This document shows, in pieces, positions 1 to 12,009 of a stretch of 64,000 bases of DNA. Every line of letters starts with the position of its first letter. Position 1 is the first letter of the stretch. Position numbers and translations under genes: made by a program. This DNA is from Neoceratodus forsteri (taxonomy: Eukaryota; Chordata; Ceratodontiformes; Ceratodontidae), in the NCBI GenBank assembly GCA_016271365.2, contig CM028129.1, positions 1,002,863,501-1,002,927,500 on the forward strand, in the 5' to 3' direction. The notes below the pieces were generated by a model. The model was not told the DNA's origin. It did no database searches and saw only the letters and a program-made list of their open reading frames with translations.

Positions 1-1620
1 CCTGCTCCATAAAGGTGTTTTTCAACATAACCAAATGTGTATCTCTGTTATCCTCATTTGAACAAATACGGTGACATCGGAGTGCTTGACTGTACATGAC
101 AGATTTTTTTGTATGGTTTGGGTGATTACTTTTCTTGTGTAGGTAACTCTATCTGTCTGTTGGCTTCCTGTAAATACACGTATGTAAGGTTCCATCCTTA
201 ATGGTGACTGTGGTGTCCAGAAAATTAGCATTAGTGGTAGAATACTCCAGGGTAAGCTTTATGGTAGGGTGGAGGTTATTCAGTTCATGATGAAAATCTT
301 TAAGTGCATCTGTGCCCTCTTTCCAGATAATAAACAAATTATCCATGTAACGGAAATAAGCTAGTGGTTTATGGGGACAGTGCCTTAAAAAAATCCTCCT
401 CCAAGTCTGCCATAAAGAGGTTAGCATACTGTGGAGCCATTTTGGTGCCCATTGCTGTTCCCATAGTTTGAACATAATGTTTACCATTGAAGTTGAAGTT
501 GTCATGTGTCAAAATGAATTCCGTAAGTTCTCCCACCACTTCAGGGTTGATGTTTTGTTCAGGTCCTTTCTCCTGTATGTATTTAAGGCATGTTGTAATG
601 CCATCTGTGTGAGGAATATTAGTGTAGAGGGATATTATATCCATTGTCACTAAAATGGTATCAGGTCGTAAATCCTTATAACAAGAAAGTACATGCAAAA
701 AGTGCATAGTGTCCTGGATATAATTGTCTCTTTCCATAGCCAGCGGTTTTAAAATGGTCTCTACAAAGCCTGAGATCCCCTCAGTCAAGGTACCATTACC
801 AGAGACTATGGGTCTTCCAGAATTGCCAGGTTTATATATTTTAGGTAGCATGTAGAATGTCCCTGGCCTGTGTTCAGCAGGGATGAGGTCAGTTAGTTTT
901 TTTCGGACATGGTCTGGAAAAGTTATAATTAAGTCATGTAGTTTATCTTTATATCTTGTAGTGGGGTCACTCTCCAGTTCTCTGTAGTATGTAAGATCTG
1001 CTAGCTGTTTGTTAGCTTCGTTAATATAATCCTCTCTGTTTAAAATCACCACTGCAGAGCCTTTATCAGCTTTTTTGATGACAATGTTTTGGTTTGATTT
1101 CAGTGTACTTATAGCTCTCCGTTCCAGTGGAGAAAGGTTATAATGGGCCTGTTTTTGGCTAGTAAGGATCTGACCACTGACTTGTTGGTGGAAACAATGA
1201 ATGCAATTGTCTAGTTTTTTGTTACGCCCACTTGAGGGGGTAAATTCAGATTTCTTTTTCTTATCCATTAAATTATTACTGATTGCGATGTCTTCGCTAC
1301 CAGTGATTTCTTCCTTGCCATGAAAGAATTCTTTAAGTCTTAATCTACGGAAGTATTCCTCCAGTTCACCACAAAACTGTATTTTATCTAGTGGTTTTGT
1401 TGGGCAGAAATTGAAGCCCTTTGAAAGTGCATTTATTTCTCCAGTAGTCAGTGTGTGGTTGGACAAATTAACAAATGAAAGGTGCCCATCTGTATTGCGT
1501 GGTTGTTCAGTGACTCCATTGTGTTCCTCATGGTTGTTAGAAAGTATGGTATGTTGAAGGGCATCCAATTTCCTATTTTTCATAAGCATGGCTTTTCTTA
1601 GGGTCCTTTGGTCATTTCCT
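1..1620 (-). pseudogene. PLE family A reverse transcriptase, broken
   Basis: The product would be the PLE reverse transcriptase, which copies element RNA onto a nicked chromosomal end. The long frame from 1589 to 369 carries the family landmarks in order: an N-terminal LTTGEINALSKGFNFCPT block, IKKADKGSAVVI, FYMLPKIYKPG followed by GRPIVS, MDIISLYTNIPH with the first catalytic Asp, and GTAMGTKMAPQYANLFM. After a frameshift near 380-400 it continues with the catalytic box FRYMDNLFIIW, then the connector NFLDTTV and IYRKPTDR, and after a TAG the segment SYLHKKSNHPNHTKKSV up to the window edge. PLEs normally have Y-x-DD here; this copy reads YMDN, so the second Asp is lost. With the frameshift and stop, the copy is inactive. 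Confidence 0.88.
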
Positions 1621-1674
1621 ATATCTAGTTGTTGATTACTTAATATTGCCCCTAAACATTTCTTTGAGGGTTGT
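1..1674 (-). mobile_element. Penelope-like retroelement, family A, running off the left edge
   Basis: This is a minus-strand PLE whose 5' part lies near 1674 and whose 3' part (the GIY-YIG endonuclease expected in this class) lies beyond base 1. The coding part is described separately. Its right border is where the opposite-strand CR1-like coding sequence begins, near 1675. No terminal repeat or target duplication can be tested because one end is missing. PLE assignment rests on the protein motifs and is secure; the border is approximate. Confidence 0.85.
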
Positions 1675-3050
1675 TTAAATCAAAACTTTGCACCAACAGT
1701 CTGGAAAACTGCAAATGTGATTCCCATGCATAAAAAGGGTTCTAAATCATTATCGGAAAATTATTGTCCAATTAGTCTGACCTTCGTTTTAGTAAAATTC
1801 GGGAAAGTCTAATAAAATACCTTATTACTCCAGTTGTGAATACACAAGATCCTACACAGCATGCTTTTAGAAAGGAAAGAGGCTGTTTGACTAACCTAAT
1901 GTGTTTTTATGAACACATTCATTCATTCCTGGACAAAAACATCCCATGTGATGTGATTTACATAGACTTTAGCAAAGCCTTTGATGCTATGCCACACTGG
2001 GCATTGCAGGTTAAGCTCAATGCCTTAAACATTAATCAATACATTATCCATTGGACATGTAAGTGGCTCTCGGGCAGATCTCAAACTGTAGTGATTAATG
2101 GTTATATGTCTCCCCCAGGACTTGTAACTAGTAGTGTCCCACAGGGTTCTGTTCTTGGACCCTGTTTGTTTGAGATCTTTGTTGCTGACCTCACATCAGA
2201 CTGCACTTCACTGCATATTAAATATGCAGATGATGTTAAACTAGGAGGCCCCTGTCTTATGTCAGAGAACTCAACTACCATCCAAAAAGATCTAGATAAT
2301 ATTTCAGTATGAGTTAATAGATGGGGCATGAAAATAAGTAAAGAAAAGTGCAAGGTTATGCATTTAGAGTCACACAATCCTATGTTAACATAATCACTCG
2401 TCAGAACCCTATTAAATATTACATGAGGAGAAAGATTTGGGTATCTCAATCAAGAACAACCTATTGATGCAGTGATTAACAAACCAAATAGGGTTATTTG
2501 GTCCATCAGAAGGAATATTAGATCACACAGTTCAGAAGTTCTGGTACCTCTGTATCGACCATATGTAAGGCCAAACTTAAGAGTACACATCTCAATTGTG
2601 GTGTCTATATAAAAAAGGTGAATGTAGCAAACTGGAAAACGTACAGAGAAATTTCACAAAATGCATTTATGGTCAGTACAATGATGATTATGCAACCAGA
2701 TTAATGAATCTATATTTAATGTCACTAGAAACACGACGCTTGAGGGGTGACCTCTTATTCCTATATGATATAATATAGGATCCTCATTTAATATCAGATT
2801 TGGGGTTGATCTTTAAAAATAGCACTTATAAGATCTGTGGGCACCCACTACAACTAATGGGCAACAGATTAAATTACAATCATAGGAAGTTTTACTTCAC
2901 ACTAAGGGTTATTGGTCCTTGGAATAGTTACCTTTGCATATTGTCATTAGCAAGACTAAATCTATATTTAGGAAACAACTTGACACACTATTATTATCTG
3001 GACATCAGCTTCAATATTATTCAAATGTGTAATGATGTGTAGAAGGTGCA
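1675..3050 (+). pseudogene. CR1-clade LINE, RT and C-terminal region, 5'-truncated
   Basis: This is the ORF2 3' half of a CR1-superclade non-LTR retrotransposon. The first coding trace, near 1680-1800, reads as the RT entry region (HKKGSKS, then a degenerate NYRPISLT box). The frame 1836-2312 has QHAFRKERGC, YIDFSKAFD (first catalytic Asp), [10 protein letters not shown] and KYADDVKL (catalytic YADD intact). After stops and shifts, 2596-2778 gives the usual post-RT stretch (NVQRNFTKCIYG, then SLETRRLRGDLL) and 2800-3042 the C-terminal RVIGPWNS block. The N-terminal endonuclease is absent, as expected for 5' truncation. It sits between two PLE fragments of opposite strand. The exact CR1 subfamily cannot be named from the sequence alone. 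Confidence 0.82.
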
Positions 3051-3058
3051 GATATGGG

Positions 3059-4177
3059 CTAAACCAGCCTTATTGCTCCTAAAAAATCATTAGTAATCCT
3101 AATCCTTAGTCTCCCCACTGATTTGTTAAGGGAATTGTGGACCTTCGGCAACGTATAAAATGTGGCTTTTACTGGATGCTGCACTGTCAGGAACATCTTA
3201 GTCTGTATGTCAATGTATCCTCTTTCACAAAATTCCTTTAGAAGTTCATCTATCCTCCATTTAAAGCTGGATGTTGGATCATTGTCCAATTCATAGTAAA
3301 ACTGTTTATTTTCCCATTGTCTCAATGCTTCTTCGATGTAGTCACTAGTATTTTGATCACTACTGACCCTCCTTTATCCGCTGGTTTAATTACAATCAGT
3401 TTATCCTCCTGGAGGTCTTTCTATGCCTATCTTTCTTCTTTAGTTAAATTATTATACTCCAATGTTGGTAAATCTTAAATAATGCCTTCCAGTCCCTTTC
3501 ACATAGGTCTTTAAATGTGATAATATCAGCTGATGGTGGGGGAAAAATGCGATTTTTCTTTAAAATATTTTTGCTGTGAATAAGACTCTAGTGCATTTTC
3601 TGTTCCTTAATCATTTAATGTTGTTTCAGCTCCATGCAGCCCCTTTTTATCACATTTACTAAAAAATGATCTGAGGCTCAGGTTACGACATGCTATTTGT
3701 TTCACTGGTGCAGTTGGTGCAAATGATAGTCCCTTATTTAAGAGACCGATTTCAGTAGTTGTTAAGTCTTTGTCTAGTATATTAATTACCTCCTGTCATT
3801 GTATATGTTGTGATTTACAGTTTTCCTCCTCTGAACTTATGTGTTCTGATTATACTGAGGGCCCTGGAGCTGTGTCTCTCTGTTGTTGAAATACTCTTGA
3901 CCTCCCTGACTTCTTTGACCGCCCTCTCTTCTTCCTCCTCCACATCTTCCTCTTGAGTTTTAATTGTCTGCTTTGAAACCCTGATATCTGTTGGTCCATG
4001 TGCTCCTGCATGGACTCGAGGGGTAGTGGTTCTGGTGGGGTCTAGCCTTTCTCTAAAAAAATATTCCTCTGAGTCACAGGTGTCTGATCTACTTCTATAT
4101 GTGCTCAGATTAAAATTCACCTTTCTTTCTCTCCTCAGGGACCCTTTTCCTTGTTGGGACTTTTTCCAATTGAACAC
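3059..4177 (-). pseudogene. Penelope-like retroelement, family B, N-terminal and RT fragment
   Basis: A second, more decayed PLE on the minus strand. The frame starting at 4177 gives a charged N-terminal segment (acidic run EEDVEEEEERAVKEVREV). Further downstream on that strand, near 3770-3690, the DNA reads LTTTEIGLLNKGLSFAPT, the landmark just before the RT domain. Near 3400-3345 it reads LIVIKPADKGGSVVI, and 3325-3059 has FYYELDNDPTSS and FYTLPKVHNS. The GRPIVS box is degenerate, and the catalytic YxDD part is missing because the opposite-strand CR1 lies there. The landmark sequences differ clearly from family A, so this is a different family and not a duplicate. Multiple stops and shifts make it a fossil. 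Confidence 0.8.
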
Positions 4178-4180
4178 TTA

Positions 4181-5317
4181 TTAAGTGCATAATCATCTCT
4201 GTCCCAAATACATTTTTTATGCTTGGATGCTTTTAACTCCAAATTCAATTTGTGTATCATTTCTTTTAATTTGTTATTGTAGAAATAAAATTCAGTATGA
4301 TCTCAAAAGATCGAAACTATGGTATCTTTCTTTTTTATTTCAGTTGTTAACTCTTCCACCACTTCTTTGCCATAGTCTGTAATTAATATCATCAATTTGT
4401 TAGAGGCTTCGTTTGAGATGTCTCACCACGTTGACATAAATGTTTCCACTTCTAACCCAAATGAGGGTTTTTTTAGGATCCTCAGTCCTCTAGATAGTCT
4501 CGATACCTGTAAATATGCTTCCAAATTGGTCTGATTCCAATATAGCCTGCAAAAGTTAGACACTAGTTTCTCCAAATTTTTAAAGAGCAGCTGATGCCTT
4601 CAATAGAACTTCAACAAAACATAATATTTAGACACAGTTTGGCTTGTATTTCACATTAGTTCTGTATTCCTCCTCCCCATTACTTATTACTGGTATAATC
4701 TGCATGAAAATTGGACCTTTGCTCCTGAAGAGTTAATCTGTTCCTGTTGCTTTCTCCCTACCTGAGGTCATAATGTACTGCTTGTGACATCACAGTTGCT
4801 CTCATGGCAACAGATTGTGATGTCACAACACAGGATTATGACTTGAAGAAGGGAAAAAGCTAAAGAGGCAGATAAACTCTAAAGTATAAAGATCATGTAT
4901 TCATGCAAATTCCCTCAGTAATAAATAATAGGGAAGAGAAAGTTATAGAATATATCTGGAATGCAAGCTGAATTGTACCTAAATATCATGTTTTTCAAAG
5001 TTTTCTTTGTGGCATCAGCAGCTCGTTAAAGGCTTCCCATTGTGTCACTATCACTCAAAAATAGGTCAGCTTGGCCTGCTGCTATAAGTAATTCAGTAAC
5101 GTACATTAATGGAGCTTCTCTAGCTTGTGTTTACTGCATTAAATTAGGTGTGCATTCCAAGAACATTTTTAAAATCTGGTACGTTAAAAAATGTCACCTC
5201 AATTAGCTCAAAATTGGCTAAAAAACAGTAAATACAGAGCACATTATCATTTCTAATAGTGGTTTTACACAGTATATATTCAAACTGTAACCCATGCACC
5301 CTCCTAGAGGGGTTAAA
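4181..5317. other. No gene recognised; AT-rich stretch with a hairpin
   Basis: I see no supported coding sequence here. The only structure is the interrupted palindrome at 4766-4843, listed separately. The stretch lies between the start of PLE family B and an outward-facing PLE tail on the same strand, so it may be decayed PLE leader sequence, but nothing in the sequence proves that. Confidence 0.4.
4766..4843. repeat. Interrupted palindrome with CRE-like arms
   Basis: A perfect 13-bp inverted repeat, TTGTGACATCACA at 4782-4794 and its complement at 4816-4828, is nested in outer arms (GGTCATAAT at 4766-4774 against ATTATGACT at 4835-4843) and around an inner GTTGC/GCAAC pair. The whole could fold into an ~80 nt hairpin. 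The arms contain TGACATCA, one base from a cyclic-AMP response element, but any regulatory role is inference. Confidence 0.55.
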
Positions 5318-5580
5318 AAACATTGCTCTCTCAGAGTTGCAAAACCGTGCCAAATTTATCGAGGTGCCATAAAAGTCTCACACTTTGACACAGTTTAGAG
5401 TCTCCTCCTTTTTCAAAAGACATGACTCTTAATAAAAACAGTCTCTCTTTATACAAGTAATATGATGTCATAATCATATGTCATAGTACAAAACACCGAA
5501 CTACATTAAACAACACAATTAAAAACAGTGAAGTGACATATAAATACACCCAGAAACAATTTAAAAAACCTCAAGAGCAT
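5318..5580 (-). mobile_element. PLE-type 3' tail, left inverted arm
   Basis: This sequence is the inverted partner of 16541-16812. Read on the minus strand, both run TTTTTTAAATTGTTTCTGGG, then a segment with the TGACATCA/TGACGTGA-like region, then TCTTTTGAAAAAGGAGGAGA, a GTGTCAA-GTGAGACTT block and a poly(A)-signal variant (GATAAA here, AATAAA in the partner). A 'TTTGAAAAAGG...' box followed by AATAAA resembles the non-coding tails found behind PLE coding regions; that comparison is from memory and moderate in strength. The 3' end points left, away from its partner. Confidence 0.6.
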
Positions 5581-5682
5581 GGTTTTAGTTTTTGAGCTAT
5601 TGATAAATTTAATACTAACCTTAGGGGAGGGGATTTTGACAAATTGTTGTGGTGCAGGGGGGCTTCTGGATTTATATGCTAG

Positions 5683-7349
5683 GGGCTGGATATTCAGAAG
5701 GGCTGCGCATGGCACAACGCAGCTGCACCCTGCGCAACCCACTGATGTGCCCCGGCATGATATTCAAAGGGGATTGAGCCTGCACAAATCCTGATGTGCC
5801 GGAGCGCATCAGTAATGTGTTCTGGCCCCGTTGGGGGGCGTGCCCATGCATACTCTGCACATCCTGATATTCAGCCCGGGATGTGCTGAGCCTATGCATG
5901 CACAACCCCTACCTGCGCTGCACACAGGTGAGCCAAAAAAAAAGGAGCAACAGCTGGCCATCCACAGGTGAGCTGCCGTATTGCAGGGCACAACACGGCA
6001 GCTGCCACCTGTGGGTGGCCACCCGAGCTCCGGCTGCACCTTCCTGGTGGTGCCCCACCCATGCCCGATCGTGGGCATATGTAGAATAATAATAGTTCTA
6101 TATCCCTGGTGCTCCAGTGGACCGCTCGCAGCCTGATCGCGGGCATAAGCATGTTTCAAAATGTTAACACTCTCCCTGGTGGTCCACTGGACTGCTCGCA
6201 GCCTGATCGTGGGCATAGGTATGTTAAAATATGTTAACTCCCTCCCTGGTGGTCCAGCGGACTGCTTGCAGCCCGATTGTGGGCATTTAAAGTAGAATAA
6301 AAGTCCTATATCCCTGGTGGTCCAGTGGACCACTCACAGCCCGATCACGGGCATTTGTTATAAAAAGATTACACCCCAATCCAACCCTGGTGGTCCAGTG
6401 GTACCCCCTTCCCCACCCGCCCACTGAGCCCCACCGCCCCGCTCCCCGGTCAGCGGCAGGGGCAGCTCCCACCCACTTGCGCTCTGCCGCTCGCCAACTG
6501 ACACCGTACAGTAGGGCTATCGCCCATTGTTCCACAGCATGAGCCAATGGACCATGCTTGTACTGTACTACCCATTGGCTCATGCTGGCGGACAACAGAC
6601 ATACAGCCATACCGTCGCGGTGTCGGTCGGCGGGCGGGTGGCAAGTGGGTGGGGAGCTGCGCCCGCTGCTGATTGGGGGCTGGCGGTGAGGGCTCGAGTG
6701 GGCAGGTGAGGAGAAGGTACCGCTGGACCACCAGGGTTGGATTGGGGTGTCATTTTTTATAACAAATGCCCGCGATCAGGCTGCGAGCGGTCCACTGGAC
6801 CACAAGGGATATAGGACTTCTATTCTACTTCAAATGCCAGCGATCGAGCTGCGAGTGGTCCACTGGACCACCAGGGATATTGGACGTGTTCTGCACTATA
6901 CACATGCCCGCGATCGGCATTGGGGCACTTTGCTGTGATGTGCAGAGGGTGTCAGTCCCCGATGGCTGCTGCCTGGCAGGGCACCAGGCACAAGTCACCG
7001 GGGATCGGCGCACCTGCATGCAAATGGGACCATAATGACATGCAAATGGCCCCATTTGCGCCTTGCACAAATTATGGCCCAATTTGTATATGCACTTCTG
7101 AATATCACGGTTGTTGCGCCTAGCACAACTGGAACTTGGCGCTTAAGATCCCCTGCTTCCACTCTGGCCACTTGCACTGGTGCAGTGCCACTGCGCCATG
7201 CGCACTGCGGTGGTTGCTGCGCGATATTCAACATTGCTGTGCTGCCATGCCAGCTCCGTTGAATATCACCCTGTCAACGTCCCTATGCAGCCTAGTTGTG
7301 CTGCACCCAGGCTTGTGCCAAAGCCTGGCGCAGTCTGAATATCCAGCCC
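5683..7349. mobile_element. PIF/Harbinger-like non-autonomous DNA transposon, 1667 bp
   Basis: The ends carry a perfect 16-bp terminal inverted repeat, GGGCTGGATATTCAGA at 5683-5698 and its complement at 7334-7349. Both are flanked by the trinucleotide TAG (5680-5682 and 7350-7352). A 3-bp duplication and TIRs starting GGGC are typical of the PIF/Harbinger superfamily, so that is the likely class. No transposase or Myb-like frame is present; the open frames inside are by-products of GC-rich repeats. The motif GATATTCA recurs near both ends (for example 5759, 5871, 7096, 7219, 7258). The centre is a separate long palindrome with tandem units. It would need a transposase supplied in trans. Confidence 0.75.
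6060..6925. repeat. Long palindrome built of ~70-bp tandem units
   Basis: The left arm holds five units at a period of about 70 bp; the box CCCTGGTGGTCCAGTGGACC or a variant starts near 6103, 6173, 6244, 6312 and 6385, each followed by GCAGCC-GATC-GGGCAT. The right arm holds three complementary units near 6720, 6790 and 6858. The arms meet at a perfect 16-bp inverted repeat, CAGCATGAGCCAATGG at 6535-6550 and its complement at 6572-6587, so the axis is near 6561. A transcript through it would fold into a very long hairpin. It lies wholly inside the Harbinger-like element. Confidence 0.85.
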
Positions 7350-8217
7350 TAGGAGCTTGTACAACACCAGGCTTAAATGGAAACTTTGACATTATGCCAT
7401 AAATAAAATGAAGGATCATGAAAGTAGTGGTAGTTGAAATAAGTGGATACAAGATGTGAATGATTAACACTTTATTTTTTTAGCTTCTCATACAGGTAGG
7501 TTTGAGTCTAGACCATTACGGGAACTGAATGTGTCGCCATGTAGTATTCTGGTATACTAGTATAAAATATAATAGTGTTGGGATAGCAACATAAGTTTTC
7601 TTTTGTTTAAGCTCATTTTTATTTCAGGTATGTACAGTACACATCACATGAATAGGTCGAAAGGGTAAACAAGATCAACAAGATACAGTATCATACATTC
7701 TGGTAAACAGGTGATGCATTGGTATGCCCCTTGATTTCCCTCTCGAATCTGAGGTGTTACTCTCTATAGGAGCCCTCCCACCCCTCTTCTGTTGGTGTTA
7801 GAATTTAATCTTTTGACTGTTTCAGCCCAATCAAAGTGATGTGCACCTCCCTCTTCTGTTCCATGTGCGTCTTCTTCTCCACCTCAGTCAGTCATAAAGA
7901 AGCTAATGTTTTTGCGAAGGTGGCCTCTGGACATTCTGAATCTATCATATCTTAACCTTTCATGTATTCTAATTTAAGAGCAACAAGAGAAAATTTCAAC
8001 TTATGACGCAACTGGAGTCCCAAAACAGTCTGGAGAGACTGCTATCATCGTGCCTGACCGGCACTTCTATGCCGGGGACCCCTGTGCAGTTACGTAGGCC
8101 AACTCCATGATTGTTAGTAGGTTATATATGGAAAGAGGGTGTCTGGGGGAGTTTCTTCTGAGCAGTCCCCCTGCTCATGTCTCCCATCCCTGTGGGCATC
8201 AATTTATTGCTAAGGAC

Positions 8218-11200
8218 TTAGACCCCTACCTCCACCCCTGGGCCCCCGCACCCCTCCAAGGGTTGCCATATGCTCCAGAGCTCATCGTGTTTCTCTTCTG
8301 TGAGTCAGAGTCTGGCTGTCAGGCTCTCCATATGCCTGATGTTCTCTATCCTAGCCCTCCAAGAACCCAGCACCAGTGGGGCCAGGTTCAGCCATTTTGC
8401 AGTTATTTCTTTTAATGCTCCTAGACATAGCAGCCTGAACAGACCTTGTTGTCTGTTATTGCCTATCTCTGACAGCCCCAGGCCCAATACCATTGTGGTG
8501 AATGTGAAAGAGATCCAGGACTCCCACATCGGGCAAATTGTTGAGTGTATTCCCTGCCAAAACTCCAGTACGGCTGGGCATGTCCAAAAGATGTGGCTGT
8601 GGGTACCCACCTGGCCACATCTCCTCCAACATAAATCTGTACTACTTCTCTGGAAATGCTTTGTGATTGAAGGTGTGTGGAAAAAGCGAATCAGGCATTT
8701 CCAGCAGAATTCTCTCCAACTGGGAGATACTGTAGTTTGCCAGCCTCTTTTCCAGGTCAATTCTCAGTATTCCCTTGGGAGTGGGGTATTCAGTTCCCCC
8801 TCCCATCTCTCCCTGAACGCCTGAAATTGAGGACAGTCATCACCCTGAAGAGCCCTGTAGGCTCCTGAGATCACCTTTCTCAGTCTCGTCAGCCTGGCTG
8901 ACCAGTACAAGAATTTTTTGAAACCCATGAGGTCTCTTGTAATCATTGGGACTAGATGGTTAGAGGTCAAATAGTGCCGGATCTGTAGATATCTGTGGAA
9001 GTCAGCTCTTCCAAGGTGATACTTGCGTTGTATGGCATCAAATATCATGAGGCCTTCTCCCTGCATCAGACTGTGAAATCTGACCAGGGATAGAGTGTTC
9101 CATATCCAGAATCTGAGGTCTGTATGGGGTGGGGTAAATCCTGGATCCCTAAGGTGGAAGTGAGGGGGCCCGATTCCCTCTGGCGTTTGAGTTATTTTCT
9201 TGGCTCTCACCAGGACCCTAAGGGTGTGCCTGATCCATGGGTTTGTGAGGCTCTTCCACATGGCTGGAGAGATTGGGGCATGTGGAAGTGAGGTTAGGGG
9301 TAACGTCTGTGAGTGGTATCTCTCTATACCCTGCCAGCCTGTCTCCTCCCTATGTTTCATCCAGGAGATCACCGGGGCCAGCTGGGCTGCCACATAGTAG
9401 AGTTTTAAATCTGGGTAGGCCAAGCCACCCCTGTCCTTCAGCTGCAAAAGGAGTCTACAGCTGATTCTCTGTCTACCCCCCTGCCAGATGAAGGTCAGCA
9501 AAGCAGTGTTCACCTTCTTCCAAAAACTATTTGTAATGTCCACTGGAAGGGCCATGAACAGGAAGAGGAAGCAAGGAAGGATGTTCATTTTCACTGTTTC
9601 GATCCTGCCACCCAGGGACAGGGGAAGCAATTTCCACCTTGCTAGGTCTGCAGAAACCTTACCCTACAGCTTCCTGTAGTTTAAATCAAACAGTGTAGAT
9701 ATCCACAGGGAGATCTTAACACTTAGGTATCTCACTGTATTTGCCTTAGCCCATTTATATGGGAAGTCCCTGGGTATTGAGCCACCAAACTTGATTGCCT
9801 CTGATTTCTCCAGGTTTATCTTGTACCCGGATATCCAGCTGTATTCAGAGTTCCCTTTCCGGGGCTGACAGGGAAGTACCCAGGGAGGTCAGGTAAAAGA
9901 GGGAATCATTGGTGTACTGTCAGATCTTGTAATCTCTGTTACCCACTCCGATCCCCCAGATGTCATCAGCTGCTCTAACTGCCACTGCCAAGGGCTCAAT
10001 GCATAGAGCAAAGAGTAAGGGGGAGAGTGGGAATCCCTGTCTCATGCCTCTTGTGAGGTAAAATCTCCCTGTGGTGAATCCATTGACCCTAACTGTGGCC
10101 TGCGGGGCTGCATATAGGGCTTCCACCCCATTCCTGAATTTGGGACCCAGCCCCATCTCCAACAGGGTTCTATGGAGGAACTTTCAGTTCACCCTGTCGA
10201 AGGCTTTCTCAGCATCCATAAAGACCACCAGTGTAGGTTCCCGGGTGTCCCATTGGTGGATGATTAAATTTAGCATGTGCCTCACACTGTCATGCAGAAG
10301 TTGCCCATTGATGAACCCTGTTTGGCCCAGGGGGACCAACCACCCCATGGAATCCTGCAACCTATGGGCCAGGATAGAGGTGTATATGTTCTGGTCCACA
10401 TTTAACAGGGAGAATGGTCTGCATAACCCACACTCAGTCGGATCTTTACCCTCCTTGTGTATCACTGTTATTTGCGTGTATTTCCAACTCAGTGGGGTTG
10501 CCCCCCTATTGTATTTCTCTACATGTAATGCCAAGCAGTGGAGACCAGATCTTTTTTAGAGTTTTGTACATTTTGGCTGCCATCCAGCCTGGCCCAGGGG
10601 CTTTCCCCATCTTCAGGGCCTGTATGCTGGATAAGACTTCCTCATCCATGATCGGGGCATCAAGGGCATCTCTTTCCTCCATGGTAAGCCCTTATAGTTT
10701 AACTCGTCCATAGAAGGCATCCAATTTATTCTGGTAATCATCTATGGAGTCTTGGGAGTAAAGGTGTTTATAGTACTCTTGGAATCGTGCCGCGATATGC
10801 TGCGGATTAGAGATAAGTTCCCTCCTGCCCAGTGGCGCTTTCAGGTTAAGAACTGTTCGGGATGAGGCCTCCTTCCTAAACTGCCATGCCAGGAATCTAC
10901 CTGCTCTACACCCTGATTCATAAAATCTCTGGTGGGAATATCTCAGCTGGCCTTCGATTTTCTCATCTAGTAGTTTGCTCAACCTCTGTTGAGTGTTGTC
11001 CAGTCTTTCCTTGACCGTTGGGTCAAGAGCTATCTTGTGTTTGACTTCAAGGTCCCAGAGTCTGGTCTCTAAGTCTTTCTGGTTTTTCCTCTTGAGGTGG
11101 GAGGCAAAATGTATAGTTTTGCCTGTGATAAATCCTTTCAGGCCATCCCACCAGATGGCAGCCGAAGTGTCCTGGGTGGGATTATTCTCTGTGTATTCTT

Positions 11201-12009
11201 TGACTGCCTCTTTAATCAAATCTCTATATTCTGCTCTGTTCATGAGGGATACATTTAGCTTCCACGAGGAGTTTCTTGTCTTGGGTGTCGGCCACAACTT
11301 CATGGATACCAGCCCATGGTACGACACGGTCCTGGAGTGTACCTTCACCTCCTCAACCCTGTGTAGCCAGTCAGCAGGGACCAGTATCAGGTATTAGAGT
11401 ATGCCTGGTGGGGTGCAGACCAACAGGAATAGTCTCAGTTCCTGGGGTGAAGGCAGCACCAGACATCTATCAGGCCTAATTCCCAACTGAGCCTACCCAA
11501 CATTTTGGCAGCATGGGAGATCAGCTCTGGTCTTGTGCCTGATTTGTCCAAGGATAGGTTGAGGATGACATTGAAGTCCCCTCCCACCACTAACAGTTCC
11601 CCTGGAGGGGGCATAGCCCAGAGTAGAGTCTCCCTTAGGAATACACTATTCTCTGTGTCTGAGTTGGGGGCATAAATATTCACTAGGGTGCAGGGATTGT
11701 CCCTATAGATGCTCTTTACTGTCAGGTACCTACCCTCCATATCTTGTTGGCTACCAGTTTTTTGGAAGGGGCTGTTCTTGTGAAATAAGATGGCCATCCC
11801 CGCTGGTGTGAGTGTTCTGCATATGACGCCGAGAATACCTGGCCCCCCCAGGCCCTTTTTAACTTAGCGCTTTCCCTCGGGCCCAGATGAGTTTCCTGCA
11901 GGAAGGCAATCTCGGCTTGGACTTTTTTCAATTAATTTAAAACCCTTATTCTTTTAACCGGACTACCCAGACCCCTAACATTGTATGTGACTATGTTGCC
12001 CTCTGCCAT
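8218..12009 (-). pseudogene. L1 ORF2 (endonuclease and reverse transcriptase), broken
   Basis: The product would nick target DNA and reverse-transcribe L1 RNA. Start at 12009 is chosen because ATG there leads into MAEGNIVTYNVRGLGSPVKR, the usual L1 endonuclease beginning. Landmarks follow in order on the minus strand: FLQETHLGPRESAKLKR, VGGDFNVILN, the linker region 11348-10692, TGFINGQ, FMDAEKAFDRVN (first catalytic Asp), GMRQGFPLSPLLFALCIEP, then YTND where YADD is expected (near 9915), and a C-terminal zinc-knuckle-like CGQVGTHSHIFWTCPAVLEFW near 8640-8570. The last in-frame segment ends ELWSIWQPLEG with TAA at 8218-8220. Stops and frame changes split it into at least six pieces. The altered catalytic box alone would abolish RT activity. 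Confidence 0.88.

Noticed and set aside
5809..6333. 174-codon minus-strand open frame
   Set aside because: It lies in the tandem units of the Harbinger-like palindrome; the repeated peptide pattern mirrors the DNA repeat and has no domain.
8107..8824. Plus-strand frames of 102 and 184 codons
   Set aside because: They are antisense shadows of the L1 ORF2 C-terminus.
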